Shown here: positions 14,398-19,465 of the stretch, in pieces
Layout of the letters: each line of letters begins with the position of its first letter
Numbering within the stretch: position 1 is the stretch's first letter
Virus record (IMG/VR): IMGVR_UViG_3300009156_000050
Span: 1 to 42,398 of that record
Source: a virus
Reading direction: 5' to 3' (one strand)
Length of the DNA: 42,398 bases
The notes under the pieces: model-generated
Seen by the model: the letters and a program-made list of their open reading frames with translations, nothing else
Database searches by the model: none
Told to the model about the DNA's origin: nothing
Made by a program: the position numbers and the translations under genes

Positions 14398-14632
14398 TTT
14401 CACCTGAAACGCCCGGTTCCGAAACAATATAGATCCTTTCCACAGTTTGTTCAGGGATAAGGACGTACTTACCCTCGATTTTCTCGTCATCACCCTCTAG
14501 CTTGAGTACGATGAAAGGACTTGAAAACGGGCCCAACGGCTGCATGCCTTCGAACTTCCCCTCGAATGCTCCGTGACCCAAGGTGTGGATTATCACTTCT
14601 TTACCTAGTAAGTGATTCCCCCAGTCGATCAT
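14372..14632 (-). CDS. Small beta-rich hypothetical protein
   Basis: An 86-residue protein: G-K-E-V-I-I-H-T-L-G-H-G-A-F-E-G-K-F-E-G-M then S-P-F-I-V-L-K-L-E-G, resembling a small SH3/Sm-like barrel by pattern only. The ATG overlaps the upstream stop (ATGA at 14629-14632). Function unknown. Confidence 0.65.
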   Translation of the reverse strand: MIDWGNHLLGKEVIIHTLGHGAFEGKFEGMQPLGPFSSPFIVLKLEGDDEKIEGKYVLIPEQTVERIYIVSEPGVSGENGEGSGAK

Positions 14633-14919
14633 TTCTCTCCTCTCGCCTCTCTCCTTTTCAAAGCCTGTTTATAACCTCGAAAAACAGTGGATGGATACCA
14701 CGTCTTTTTACCTCCGGGAGTTAGAATCCCACGGCTCATGAGAACTTTGGCCATCTTCCCATAGGTTGTGCCTTCTCTGACCATTTCGATGATGAGATTG
14801 TCGACTTCGATCCCGGGATCGTTTGGCTTTGGGCCTTTGGGATATTCTTTTGTTGAAAAAGTCGCACGTATTGTGATCTCTTCCTCACAATGTGGACAAC
14901 GAATTTGAATAAGGGCCAT
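14629..14919 (-). CDS. Small protein with recombinase-type HTH region
   Basis: A 96-residue protein with a single N-terminal C-P-H-C pair and a C-terminal region (about residues 44-90) like the helix-turn-helix of large serine recombinases: I-I-E-M-V-R-E-G-T-T-Y-G-K-M-A-K-V-L then R-G-I-L-T-P-G-G-K-K-T-W-Y-P-S-T-V. No catalytic domain is present, so it may only bind DNA. TTTGGAGG precedes the ATG. Candidate small regulator. Confidence 0.65.
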   Translation of the reverse strand: MALIQIRCPHCEEEITIRATFSTKEYPKGPKPNDPGIEVDNLIIEMVREGTTYGKMAKVLMSRGILTPGGKKTWYPSTVFRGYKQALKRREARGEK

Positions 14920-14940
14920 TTGTCCTCCAAACTTAGTAAC

Positions 14941-15150
14941 TCATGAGGGCTCCCCGATACTTATAGAGGGATATTGCGTTCGGCTGATGCTGAACTGCCT
15001 GCACGAGTTGTAGATTTCCTCTTCGTCCTTGATGTTCCGAATCAACGAGAGACCGGAACGATGCATGGCTTGCGTGATGAAGTCGAGCGGAGAAAGACCG
15101 TTGTGTCGGGCCATGTCGTAGATCTCGGACCATTGATCTCGGTTGATCAC
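14941..15150 (-). CDS. Small hypothetical protein
   Basis: A 69-residue protein with I-Y-D-M-A-R-H-N-G-L-S-P-L-D-F-I-T-Q-A-M-H near residue 10. It starts at a GTG overlapping the upstream stop (GTGA). No family recognised; part of the promoter copy 7 operon. Confidence 0.6.
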   Translation of the reverse strand: MINRDQWSEIYDMARHNGLSPLDFITQAMHRSGLSLIRNIKDEEEIYNSCRQFSISRTQYPSISIGEPS

Positions 15151-15344
15151 AGCTTCTCCTTTCGAAGTACGTTCAGAATATCTCCTTTTACCTCATTCCA
15201 TTCGTCAAGGAGCTCATTCATCTTCTCGTCAACATCATCGACATCCTGCTCGGTGAAGGCTCGACCCGATCTGAGCTTTTTTCCGATGAGGTTTACGCGA
15301 AGTGACAAATTTCTTCGACGAATATTCAAGTCGGATGGTGGCAT
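15147..15344 (-). CDS. Small helical hypothetical protein
   Basis: A 65-residue charged protein, mostly helical, with E-Q-D-V-D-D-V-D-E-K-M-N-E-L-L-D-E-W-N-E-V in the centre, a likely coiled coil. I chose the ATG at 15344 because AAAGG lies upstream; longer frames run into the structured leader. It is the first gene of a nine-gene operon behind promoter copy 7. Confidence 0.6.
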   Translation of the reverse strand: MPPSDLNIRRRNLSLRVNLIGKKLRSGRAFTEQDVDDVDEKMNELLDEWNEVKGDILNVLRKEKL

Positions 15345-15365
15345 GTAATCCTTTCGCATAGAGAG

Positions 15366-15426
15366 AAAAAATATAAAGAGACGGCTCACGCTTTTACAGC
15401 CGGTGAGTTACTTCCTGTCTCTTTCT
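15366..15426 (-). ncRNA. Structured leader RNA with terminator-like end
   Basis: Starting 2 bases after promoter copy 7, AAAGAGAC pairs with GTCTCTTT before a T-rich run. Inside, CTCAC can pair with GTGAG, or CGGCT with AGCCG; the two inner pairings exclude each other. An intrinsic terminator for the gene upstream already stands at 15457-15484, so this second terminator-like element behind the promoter is not needed for upstream termination. It could attenuate the nine-gene operon that follows. Confidence 0.6.
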
Positions 15427-15451
15427 ATAAAAGGCTAAGTTTTTCCTGCGA
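15427..15451 (-). promoter_or_regulatory. 25-bp promoter element, copy 7
   Basis: TCGCAG, 13 bases with C at position 7, TTTTAT. It is the only array promoter seen before the operon 15344 to 13307. Confidence 0.65.
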
Positions 15452-15456
15452 TCGAC

Positions 15457-15484
15457 AAAAAAGGAAAGCCTGTGTAGACTCTCC
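15457..15484 (-). terminator. Intrinsic terminator
   Basis: Stem GGAGAGTC/GGCTTTCC with loop TACACA and six Ts, after the 15494-15658 gene. Confidence 0.85.
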
Positions 15485-15493
15485 TTTCTGGAA

Positions 15494-15658
15494 CTACTCC
15501 TCGGTGGGCTTGTCAGCCTTCCGCTTGTTCCACAGAGAACGGACCTTGCCTCCGGTGAACCGAACGGCGTCGACAGTGGCGCTTGCAGCGACACTACCGG
15601 CCGTCGTTGCGGCTCCGAAGACGAATCCGCCCTTGGCTAGAACAGCATACGGTGGCAT
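15494..15658 (-). CDS. 54-residue small protein
   Basis: A peptide with a Gly/Ala-rich, weakly hydrophobic half (A-K-G-G-F-V-F-G-A-A-T-T-A-G-S-V-A-A-S-A) and a basic tail (K-V-R-S-L-W-N-K-R-K-A). AGGAGG stands 4 bases before the ATG. It has its own promoter (copy 8) and terminator (15457-15484). No family recognised; possibly membrane-associated. Confidence 0.65.
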   Translation of the reverse strand: MPPYAVLAKGGFVFGAATTAGSVAASATVDAVRFTGGKVRSLWNKRKADKPTEE

Positions 15659-15680
15659 ATTGCCTCCTTGTAGTGGTTTC

Positions 15681-15705
15681 ATTATAAGACGTGTATTTTC
15701 TGCGA
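15681..15705 (-). promoter_or_regulatory. 25-bp promoter element, copy 8
   Basis: TCGCAG, 13 bases with C at position 7, TATAAT, then GAAACC; drives the 15494-15658 gene. Confidence 0.85.
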
Positions 15706-15713
15706 TTTCCAGC

Positions 15714-15742
15714 AAAAAAAGAGAGCCTATGTAGACTCTCCT
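15714..15742 (-). terminator. Intrinsic terminator
   Basis: Stem GAGAGTC/GGCTCTC around TACATA with seven Ts, about 30 bases after the 15772-15897 gene. Confidence 0.85.
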
Positions 15743-15771
15743 TTTCGAAGCCGTCGAGCCTCGGGAATTAT

Positions 15772-15897
15772 TCACATTGTTGCTGTTCGCATCCGTCGTC
15801 GAACGGCGTCGGCCGTGAGCAAGTACAGGACTGCCGCGAGGAAGACCAGACGTCTCACCGTCACCTGTCGACGAACGAACGAAAGCATCTTGCGCAT
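15772..15897 (-). CDS. 41-residue basic membrane peptide
   Basis: A peptide with a strongly basic start (M-R-K-M-L-S-F-V-R-R-Q-V-T-V-R-R), a hydrophobic stretch (L-V-F-L-A-A-V-L-Y-L-L, about residues 17-27) and a basic end. AAGGAG precedes the ATG. The frame sits alone between promoter copy 9 and a terminator. Role unknown. Confidence 0.6.
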   Translation of the reverse strand: MRKMLSFVRRQVTVRRLVFLAAVLYLLTADAVRRRMRTATM

Positions 15898-15920
15898 AAT
15901 CGCTCCTTGGTTGAGGTTTC

Positions 15921-15945
15921 ATAATAGGCGAGGTAATATCTGCGA
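15921..15945 (-). promoter_or_regulatory. 25-bp promoter element, copy 9
   Basis: TCGCAG, 13 bases with C at position 7, TATTAT, then GAAACC; drives the 15772-15897 gene. Confidence 0.8.
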
Positions 15946-15946
15946 C

Positions 15947-15977
15947 AAAAAAGGAAAGCGCTTGTTAGGCGCCTTCC
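15947..15977 (-). terminator. Intrinsic terminator overlapping a stop codon
   Basis: Stem GGAAGGCGC/GCGCTTTCC with six Ts. The TAA of the 15965-16156 gene lies in the hairpin, so the last codons form its 5' arm. Confidence 0.85.
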
Positions 15978-16156
15978 TTCGTCGAGATGTACGCAATCTC
16001 GGGGAAAATATCTCCGACGATCTGCGTCGCGATCTTGGCCTTCCGCTCCTTCGTCTTTGCGGAGTCGAACTCGTCCCGTTGTTCGGGCGTGATCTCCTTC
16101 GCGATGACACGAATGACGCGGAGAGCCGTGATCGGATGCTTGATAATGCGAAGCAT
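15965..16156 (-). CDS. Small hypothetical protein
   Basis: A 63-residue protein: L-R-I-I-K-H-P-I-T-A-L-R-V-I-R-V-I-A-K-E-I-T-P-E-Q-R, amphipathic helices, then E-R-K-A-K-I-A. The motif E-R-K-A-x-I-A also appears in the cassette protein at 16867-17034 (E-R-K-A-E-I-A), perhaps a distant relation. AAAGGA precedes the ATG; monocistronic cassette. Confidence 0.65.
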   Translation of the reverse strand: MLRIIKHPITALRVIRVIAKEITPEQRDEFDSAKTKERKAKIATQIVGDIFPEIAYISTKEGA

Positions 16157-16186
16157 TTTGTTCCTTTCTGTTGTGTTTTATCTCTC

Positions 16187-16211
16187 ACTATGAAACATGT
16201 ATTTTCTGCGA
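16187..16211 (-). promoter_or_regulatory. 25-bp promoter element, copy 10
   Basis: TCGCAG, 13 bases with C at position 7, CATAGT; drives the 15965-16156 gene. Confidence 0.75.
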
Positions 16212-16221
16212 TTTTGCAGGC

Positions 16222-16252
16222 AAAAAAGGAAAGTCCTTGTAGACTCTCCTTT
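16222..16252 (-). terminator. Intrinsic terminator
   Basis: Stem GGAGAGTC/GACTTTCC around TACAAG with six Ts, just after the 16259-16495 gene. Confidence 0.85.
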
Positions 16253-16258
16253 CTGGAA

Positions 16259-16495
16259 CTACTTCCAGACGAACACTTGCTGATCGCGGTGAAGCCCGAT
16301 GGCCCGATGCCGTATGGGATGATCATGATTGGCTTCGATCGCCAGCTTGAGCTCGAAGAGGTCGTTCTTCCATTCGTAGATATTACGAATGGTCGCTCGA
16401 CTCTCGAGATCGATCTGGATCAGATCGCCGATCTGAAGATCCTCCACACGGGCAACGTGCTGGGTGAGCTTCTTTCTGCGAAACAACTTAAGCAT
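16259..16495 (-). CDS. Small beta-rich hypothetical protein
   Basis: A 78-residue protein with a basic start (M-L-K-L-F-R-R-K-K-L) and V-E-D-L-Q-I-G-D-L-I-Q-I-D-L, R-A-T-I-R-N-I-Y-E-W-K-N-D-L-F-E-L-K-L-A. The G-D-x-I-x-I pattern suggests a small beta barrel. It resembles the cassette protein at 19101-19328 in plan (basic start, N-D-K-I-R-V-Q, aromatic middle). Monocistronic; AAAGGAG before the ATG. Confidence 0.65.
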   Translation of the reverse strand: MLKLFRRKKLTQHVARVEDLQIGDLIQIDLESRATIRNIYEWKNDLFELKLAIEANHDHPIRHRAIGLHRDQQVFVWK

Positions 16496-16516
16496 TTTTC
16501 TCCTTTAGTAGGTTTC

Positions 16517-16541
16517 ATTATGAAACATGTATTTTCTGCGA
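16517..16541 (-). promoter_or_regulatory. 25-bp promoter element, copy 11
   Basis: TCGCAG, 13 bases with C at position 7, CATAAT, then GAAACC; drives the 16259-16495 gene. Confidence 0.8.
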
Positions 16542-16550
16542 TTTGCAGGC

Positions 16551-16580
16551 AAAAAAGAGAGCCAGTGTAGACTCTCCTTT
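16551..16580 (-). terminator. Intrinsic terminator
   Basis: GAGAGTC pairs with GGCTCTC, six Ts follow; after the 16597-16785 gene. Confidence 0.85.
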
Positions 16581-16596
16581 TCGATCCTGGTAGGGA

Positions 16597-16785
16597 TCAG
16601 TCCTTGATCAGGCCGCTGACGAGCCCCTCGCGCTCCTTCTGCAACTCCTTGATTTTTTCTTGCAACTCTTTGATTTCTTCGTCGATATCGTCGATCCGAC
16701 TTTTATCAATAGAGTCGCTCAACCAAATGGATGCTTTGAGAACGCCTATACCGGCTCCTTTAGCAGCTTTTCCAATTTTGGACAT
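16597..16785 (-). CDS. Small coiled-coil protein
   Basis: A 62-residue protein: Gly/Ala-rich N-terminal helix, then a clear coiled coil (D-I-D-E-E-I-K-E-L-Q-E-K-I-K-E-L-Q-K-E-R-E, about residues 33-53). Probably oligomeric; role unknown. AAAGGAG precedes the ATG; monocistronic cassette. Confidence 0.7.
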   Translation of the reverse strand: MSKIGKAAKGAGIGVLKASIWLSDSIDKSRIDDIDEEIKELQEKIKELQKEREGLVSGLIKD

Positions 16786-16805
16786 GATACTCCTTTGTAG
16801 GTTTC

Positions 16806-16830
16806 ACTATAGGGAAGGTAATATCTACGA
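16806..16830 (-). promoter_or_regulatory. 25-bp promoter element, copy 12
   Basis: TCGTAG, 13 bases with C at position 7, TATAGT, then GAAACC; drives the 16597-16785 gene. Confidence 0.75.
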
Positions 16831-16858
16831 AAAAAAGGAAAGTCCGTGTGGACTCTCC
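16831..16858 (-). terminator. Intrinsic terminator
   Basis: Stem GGAGAGTCC/GGACTTTCC with loop ACAC and T-run; after the 16867-17034 gene. The run of Ts abuts promoter copy 12. Confidence 0.85.
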
Positions 16859-16866
16859 TCTTCGAA

Positions 16867-17034
16867 TCAGTCCTCCTTGCAGTTACACTGCGGAGTCATC
16901 GAGACTCGGATGATGGCGATCTCGTTGGCGATCTCAGCCTTGCGCTCGGGCGACGTATTTACACGTCCGTGCTCGTGCACAAGATTGTCGATTGCCTCAT
17001 AGATGCGCTTATCGATGTCCTCGATTGCACTCAT
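16867..17034 (-). CDS. 55-residue protein with C-terminal Cys pair
   Basis: A peptide beginning M-S-A-I-E-D-I-D-K-R-I-Y-E-A-I-D, helical, ending P-Q-C-N-C-K-E-D; the C-x-C could bind metal. AAAGGAG precedes the ATG. Own promoter (copy 13) and terminator. No family recognised. Confidence 0.65.
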   Translation of the reverse strand: MSAIEDIDKRIYEAIDNLVHEHGRVNTSPERKAEIANEIAIIRVSMTPQCNCKED

Positions 17035-17063
17035 AGTGGTCTCCTTTTGGTAGGATTGGTTTC

Positions 17064-17088
17064 ATTATAAGACATGTAATATCTGCGA
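17064..17088 (-). promoter_or_regulatory. 25-bp promoter element, copy 13
   Basis: TCGCAG, 13 bases with C at position 7, TATAAT, then GAAACC; drives the 16867-17034 gene. Confidence 0.85.
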
Positions 17089-17116
17089 AAAAGGAAAGTC
17101 CTTGTAGACTCTCCTT
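17088..17116 (-). terminator. Intrinsic terminator
   Basis: Stem GGAGAGTC/GACTTTCC around TACAAG with five Ts that run into promoter copy 13; after the 17122-17316 gene. Confidence 0.8.
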
Positions 17117-17121
17117 CTTGA

Positions 17122-17316
17122 TTACAACTCAATTTTTGGAATGTTGATAACGCGTCCATCGACCAAGGTGACGTCGCCAGCGATATCCTCGTTGAAACAC
17201 TCCACTGCGGCTTCCCAAAAAGCGAGGTCACGCTCTTCTTTAGTCGTAGTGGAAATGTTCTTCCGATTCTCTTCGATGACGGCTTTCATCTTGGCCGTTG
17301 AATCTTTGATACTCAT
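17122..17316 (-). CDS. Small hypothetical protein
   Basis: A 64-residue protein with a basic helical N-terminus, E-R-D-L-A-F-W-E-A-A-V-E-C-F-N-E-D-I and a C-terminal beta pair (V-T-L-V-D-G-R-V-I-N-I-P). I chose the ATG at 17316 (AAAGG upstream) over a TTG at 17322. Monocistronic cassette. Confidence 0.65.
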   Translation of the reverse strand: MSIKDSTAKMKAVIEENRKNISTTTKEERDLAFWEAAVECFNEDIAGDVTLVDGRVINIPKIEL

Positions 17317-17340
17317 TTCCAATCCTTTCGTTGTGGTTTC

Positions 17341-17365
17341 ATTATAGGCTCGGTAATATCTGCGA
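17341..17365 (-). promoter_or_regulatory. 25-bp promoter element, copy 14
   Basis: TCGCAG, 13 bases with C at position 7, TATAAT, then GAAACC; drives the 17122-17316 gene. Confidence 0.85.
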
Positions 17366-17394
17366 AAAAGGAAAGCGCATGGTTAGCGCCTTCC
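17365..17394 (-). terminator. Intrinsic terminator overlapping a stop codon
   Basis: Stem GGAAGGCGC/GCGCTTTCC with five Ts. The TAA of the 17383-17619 gene lies in the loop, as at 15947-15977. Confidence 0.85.
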
Positions 17395-17619
17395 CTGTAG
17401 GTGTTGATCCGCAAAGCGGTTCAATACGATCTTGCCGAACTGGTCGAGCTCCATGTCCTTGTTGTATACGTGATTGGCCATGGTGTTCAGCCAAGCGATG
17501 TCCTGCTTGTGGGAATCCTTGAGGATATTCCTTTCGCGACGGACTCGGTTGTACCGAACCACCATTGCCGCTCCGTAAAACGGCGACGTGTATGCAAGAG
17601 CAGCATCAATTAAAGTCAT
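17383..17619 (-). CDS. Small hypothetical protein
   Basis: A 78-residue protein: an N-terminal weakly hydrophobic segment (L-I-D-A-A-L-A-Y-T-S-P-F-Y-G-A-A-M-V-V) followed by a basic, helical region (R-Y-N-R-V-R-R-E-R-N). Possibly membrane-associated. AGGAG precedes the ATG; monocistronic cassette. Confidence 0.65.
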   Translation of the reverse strand: MTLIDAALAYTSPFYGAAMVVRYNRVRRERNILKDSHKQDIAWLNTMANHVYNKDMELDQFGKIVLNRFADQHLQGRR

Positions 17620-17642
17620 ATCAAACTCCTGTTTGTGGTTTC

Positions 17643-17667
17643 ATTATAGGACCGGTAATTTCTGCGA
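17643..17667 (-). promoter_or_regulatory. 25-bp promoter element, copy 15
   Basis: TCGCAG, 13 bases with C at position 7, TATAAT, then GAAACC; drives the 17383-17619 gene. Confidence 0.85.
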
Positions 17668-17696
17668 AAAACTAAAGCCCCTGTAGGGGCCTTAGT
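17667..17696 (-). terminator. Intrinsic terminator
   Basis: Stem ACTAAGGCCCC/GGGGCTTTAGT with a 4-base loop and five Ts; after the 17697-17888 gene. Confidence 0.85.
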
Positions 17697-17888
17697 CTAT
17701 TGCTCTGCCTTCAGATATTTGATCCTCTGATCGAGGGCATCTGCTGTAGCTAGAAGACCGTCTCGAGTATCTTGCAAATGCTTGATCTCCAGCTCAACGC
17801 CGTTTTCTTTCAAGAATTTGCCCGCATCCTCGAGATTCTCTCCGAGCGTATGAAACAGTATTTCCCACGATGGTAAAGGGTTTTCCAT
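17697..17888 (-). CDS. Small helical hypothetical protein
   Basis: A 63-residue acidic, helical protein: L-G-E-N-L-E-D-A-G-K-F-L-K-E-N-G-V-E-L-E-I-K then a second helix with A-L-D-Q-R-I-K-Y-L-K. Coiled-coil character. AAAGGAG precedes the ATG; monocistronic cassette. Confidence 0.65.
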   Translation of the reverse strand: MENPLPSWEILFHTLGENLEDAGKFLKENGVELEIKHLQDTRDGLLATADALDQRIKYLKAEQ

Positions 17889-17910
17889 TATTCTCCTTTA
17901 GACAGATCTC

Positions 17911-17935
17911 ATTATACACCGTGTTTTTCATGCGA
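17911..17935 (-). promoter_or_regulatory. 25-bp promoter element, copy 16
   Basis: TCGCAT, 13 bases with C at position 7, TATAAT; drives the 17697-17888 gene. Confidence 0.75.
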
Positions 17936-17966
17936 AAAAAGAGAGCCCATGTTCTGGGCCCTCCTT
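17935..17966 (-). terminator. Intrinsic terminator
   Basis: Stem GGAGGGCCCA/TGGGCTCTC, short loop, six Ts; after the 17971-18234 gene. Confidence 0.85.
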
Positions 17967-17970
17967 TTGA

Positions 17971-18234
17971 TCAGTCGTCTTCCACGATGTCGTCGAGGGA
18001 TATCTCCATCAATCCAGTCTTGAGCAATCCTCTTGCTCGATACGTCGGCATGAGTCCGTTCGCGTAGAACGTCGGATATGAGCTGCCTTTCTCTCGGTCC
18101 GGGTTCTCTGCATAGCAGACAACTACCCAGTCCAAGAGAATATCGCCTGGCTCAAAATCTTCGCCTTCCGCGATTACTTCTCTCAGGACGGTCTCGATCT
18201 TGTCGGATTGTATCTTGTCTTGATGAATAGACAT
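17971..18234 (-). CDS. Conserved phage protein (DUF7213-like)
   Basis: An 87-residue protein: L-L-D-W-V-V-V-C-Y-A-E-N near residue 33, a variable loop, then L-M-P-T-Y-R-A-R-G-L-L-K-T-G-L near 61. A D-W-V-V-V strand followed by R-A-x-G-L-L is typical of a small actinophage family that I remember as DUF7213; tentative. The ATG at 18234 has AAAGGAGG upstream; a longer frame would include the promoter. Monocistronic cassette. Confidence 0.65.
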   Translation of the reverse strand: MSIHQDKIQSDKIETVLREVIAEGEDFEPGDILLDWVVVCYAENPDREKGSSYPTFYANGLMPTYRARGLLKTGLMEISLDDIVEDD

Positions 18235-18267
18235 TTTCCTCCTTTCGATATGGTGGATTAGATTCTC

Positions 18268-18292
18268 ATAATAGGGGAAGGAATATCTACGA
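18268..18292 (-). promoter_or_regulatory. 25-bp promoter element, copy 17
   Basis: TCGTAG, 13 bases with C at position 7, TATTAT; drives the 17971-18234 gene. Confidence 0.75.
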
Positions 18293-18294
18293 CG

Positions 18295-18326
18295 AAAAAG
18301 GAGAGCCCATGTTTCAGGCTCTCTCT
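18295..18326 (-). terminator. Intrinsic terminator
   Basis: Stem GAGAGCC/GGCTCTC with a 9-base loop and five Ts; directly after the 18330-18698 gene. Confidence 0.85.
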
Positions 18327-18329
18327 TTC

Positions 18330-18698
18330 TCAATCTAAATATCCGAACGCTAGTAGTGGACCTTCACGACGATCATCCATGATGAAGACGGCTCCGTTTT
18401 TCTCGTACCAGGCTCTCAGCTCTTCATTGCTTTGTATCGCGTCGTCGCCGACATCAACATCAAATATCTTTGCTCTGATAAGCAACGTAAGTTCGTGCTT
18501 GTGGCAGTACTCGTCGATTTCTCGTAGGAGTTCTGTTCCTTCGCCCTTACGTCGATTCGTCGAACGCATGTCATACAGATGTGCGTGCGAGCGATCGTCT
18601 AGCGGTATAGCAATGTTGGCCGAAGCGCCCTTGTGCTTGAAATATACGAGCCAGGTCTTCTCCGGATTTTCTTCGTGAGGAACGGTCTTTACAATCAT
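18330..18698 (-). CDS. GNAT-family acetyltransferase
   Basis: A 122-residue protein with the acetyl-CoA loop R-R-K-G-E-G (about residues 49-54) preceded by the strand H-L-Y-D-M-R-S and followed by helix T-E-L-L-R-E-I-D-E-Y-C; later E-L-R-A-W-Y-E-K-N-G-A-V-F, the usual C-terminal GNAT signature. It would transfer an acetyl group to an unknown amine: a protein, metabolite or antibiotic. It is the most recognisable enzyme in the cassette array and a candidate host-modifying protein. AAGGAG precedes the ATG; own promoter and terminator. Confidence 0.8.
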   Translation of the reverse strand: MIVKTVPHEENPEKTWLVYFKHKGASANIAIPLDDRSHAHLYDMRSTNRRKGEGTELLREIDEYCHKHELTLLIRAKIFDVDVGDDAIQSNEELRAWYEKNGAVFIMDDRREGPLLAFGYLD

Positions 18699-18719
18699 GT
18701 CGCTCCTTAGATAGATTTC

Positions 18720-18744
18720 ATTATAGGCGAGGTAATATCTGCGC
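18720..18744 (-). promoter_or_regulatory. 25-bp promoter element, copy 18
   Basis: GCGCAG, 13 bases with C at position 7, TATAAT; drives the GNAT gene. Confidence 0.75.
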
Positions 18745-18783
18745 CTTGATGCGAAATATCCCCCCGGGGTTTTTTGGGAATTG
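18745..18783 (-). other. Inserted spacer with CCCCGGGG palindrome
   Basis: Other cassettes have at most about 10 bases between terminator U-run and promoter; here there are about 39. The spacer holds CCCCGGGG, an ATATTTCGCATC stretch reminiscent of the promoter hexamer, and a C/A-rich end. It may be a scar of a lost cassette. On the plus strand the palindrome is followed by six Ts, weakly terminator-like. Confidence 0.4.
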
Positions 18784-18813
18784 AAAAAAGGAAAGTCCTT
18801 GTAGACTCTCCTC
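18784..18813 (-). terminator. Intrinsic terminator
   Basis: Stem GGAGAGTC/GACTTTCC around TACAAG with six Ts; after the 18821-18997 gene. Confidence 0.85.
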
Positions 18814-18820
18814 TTTGAAA

Positions 18821-18997
18821 CTAGGCTTCCAACTCGGCGGTCTCTGTTTCGTACTCACGCTGGTCTCGACGATCCATGTACTTCATGTATCCGTAAGCAG
18901 CCACGATCAGAGCTGCGTTGAGAGCAACGTACTGAACGGGGTGGTTCCGGATCCAGTTGTACTGGACCTGTTGAGATTTGCGGTAAAGCTCGAACAT
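18821..18997 (-). CDS. 58-residue membrane peptide
   Basis: A peptide with an N-terminal polar helix (M-F-E-L-Y-R-K-S-Q-Q-V-Q-Y-N-W-I-R), a hydrophobic stretch (Y-V-A-L-N-A-A-L-I-V-A-A-Y-G-Y, about residues 23-37) and an acidic tail. Probable single-pass membrane protein. AGGAG precedes the ATG; own promoter (copy 19) and terminator. Confidence 0.65.
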   Translation of the reverse strand: MFELYRKSQQVQYNWIRNHPVQYVALNAALIVAAYGYMKYMDRRDQREYETETAELEA

Positions 18998-19025
18998 TTG
19001 AATCTCCTGTTAGAGGGATGGTTTC

Positions 19026-19050
19026 ATTATAAAACATGTAATTTCTGCGA
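19026..19050 (-). promoter_or_regulatory. 25-bp promoter element, copy 19
   Basis: TCGCAG, 13 bases with C at position 7, TATAAT, then GAAACC; drives the 18821-18997 gene. Confidence 0.85.
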
Positions 19051-19060
19051 TTTAGCAGGC

Positions 19061-19091
19061 AAAAAAGGAAAGTCTGTGTAGACTCTCCTTT
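19061..19091 (-). terminator. Intrinsic terminator
   Basis: Stem GGAGAGTC/GACTTTCC around a TACACA-type loop with six Ts; after the 19101-19328 gene. Confidence 0.85.
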
Positions 19092-19100
19092 CGAACTTAC

Positions 19101-19328
19101 CTAGTTCTCGTAGAGTTCTAGTTTTGTGTTCTTTGGGACGGTAAGCGTACCCATGTACGAACCCCGTCCGCCGTTGTACGAGTGGTACCAGAGTTCGAAC
19201 GTAATCTCCTCGCCGATCCAAATGTTATGGATAACGGCGACGATATTCTGAACTCTGATCTTGTCGTTCGGCTTCACGCGATTCGCTTTTGCGTAACGCT
19301 TCTTGTCCTTGTTGAACAAATTGAACAT
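19101..19328 (-). CDS. Small beta-rich hypothetical protein
   Basis: A 75-residue protein: basic start (M-F-N-L-F-N-K-D-K-K-R-Y-A-K-A-N-R-V), then K-P-N-D-K-I-R-V-Q-N-I-V and a run of beta strands (F-E-L-W-Y-H-S-Y-N-G-G-R-G-S-Y-M-G-T-L-T-V). AAAGGAG precedes the ATG; monocistronic cassette. No family recognised. Confidence 0.65.
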   Translation of the reverse strand: MFNLFNKDKKRYAKANRVKPNDKIRVQNIVAVIHNIWIGEEITFELWYHSYNGGRGSYMGTLTVPKNTKLELYEN

Positions 19329-19349
19329 CTAACTCCTTTGGTAGGTTTC

Positions 19350-19374
19350 GTTATACGACGTGTTATTTCTGCGA
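19350..19374 (-). promoter_or_regulatory. 25-bp promoter element, copy 20
   Basis: TCGCAG, 13 bases with C at position 7, TATAAC, then GAAACC; drives the 19101-19328 gene. Confidence 0.75.
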
Positions 19375-19402
19375 AAAAAAATGAGTCCATGTTTGAATTG
19401 CG
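19375..19402 (-). other. Probable decayed promoter copy
   Basis: Between terminator 19403-19440 and promoter copy 20 the minus strand reads TCGCAA, 13 bases with an A-A-A-C-A-T-G core like the array promoters, then TCATTT and a T-run. It matches the element except for the ruined -10 hexamer, so it looks like a remnant of a duplicated or lost cassette. Confidence 0.45.
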
Positions 19403-19440
19403 AAAAATATGAAAGGCCGCGTGGTTAGCGGCCCCTCATA
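19403..19440 (-). terminator. Intrinsic terminator
   Basis: Long stem (ATGAGGGGCCGC/GCGGCCTTTCAT) with a 7-base loop and a T-rich tail; about 25 bases after the 19466-19741 gene. Confidence 0.85.
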
Positions 19441-19465
19441 TCTGATTCTCTCTCTAGAACGTCCT

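Noticed and set aside
18755-18776. Plus-strand terminator from CCCCGGGG plus six Ts
   Set aside because: A 4-bp palindrome has no loop, and no plus-strand gene exists to terminate.
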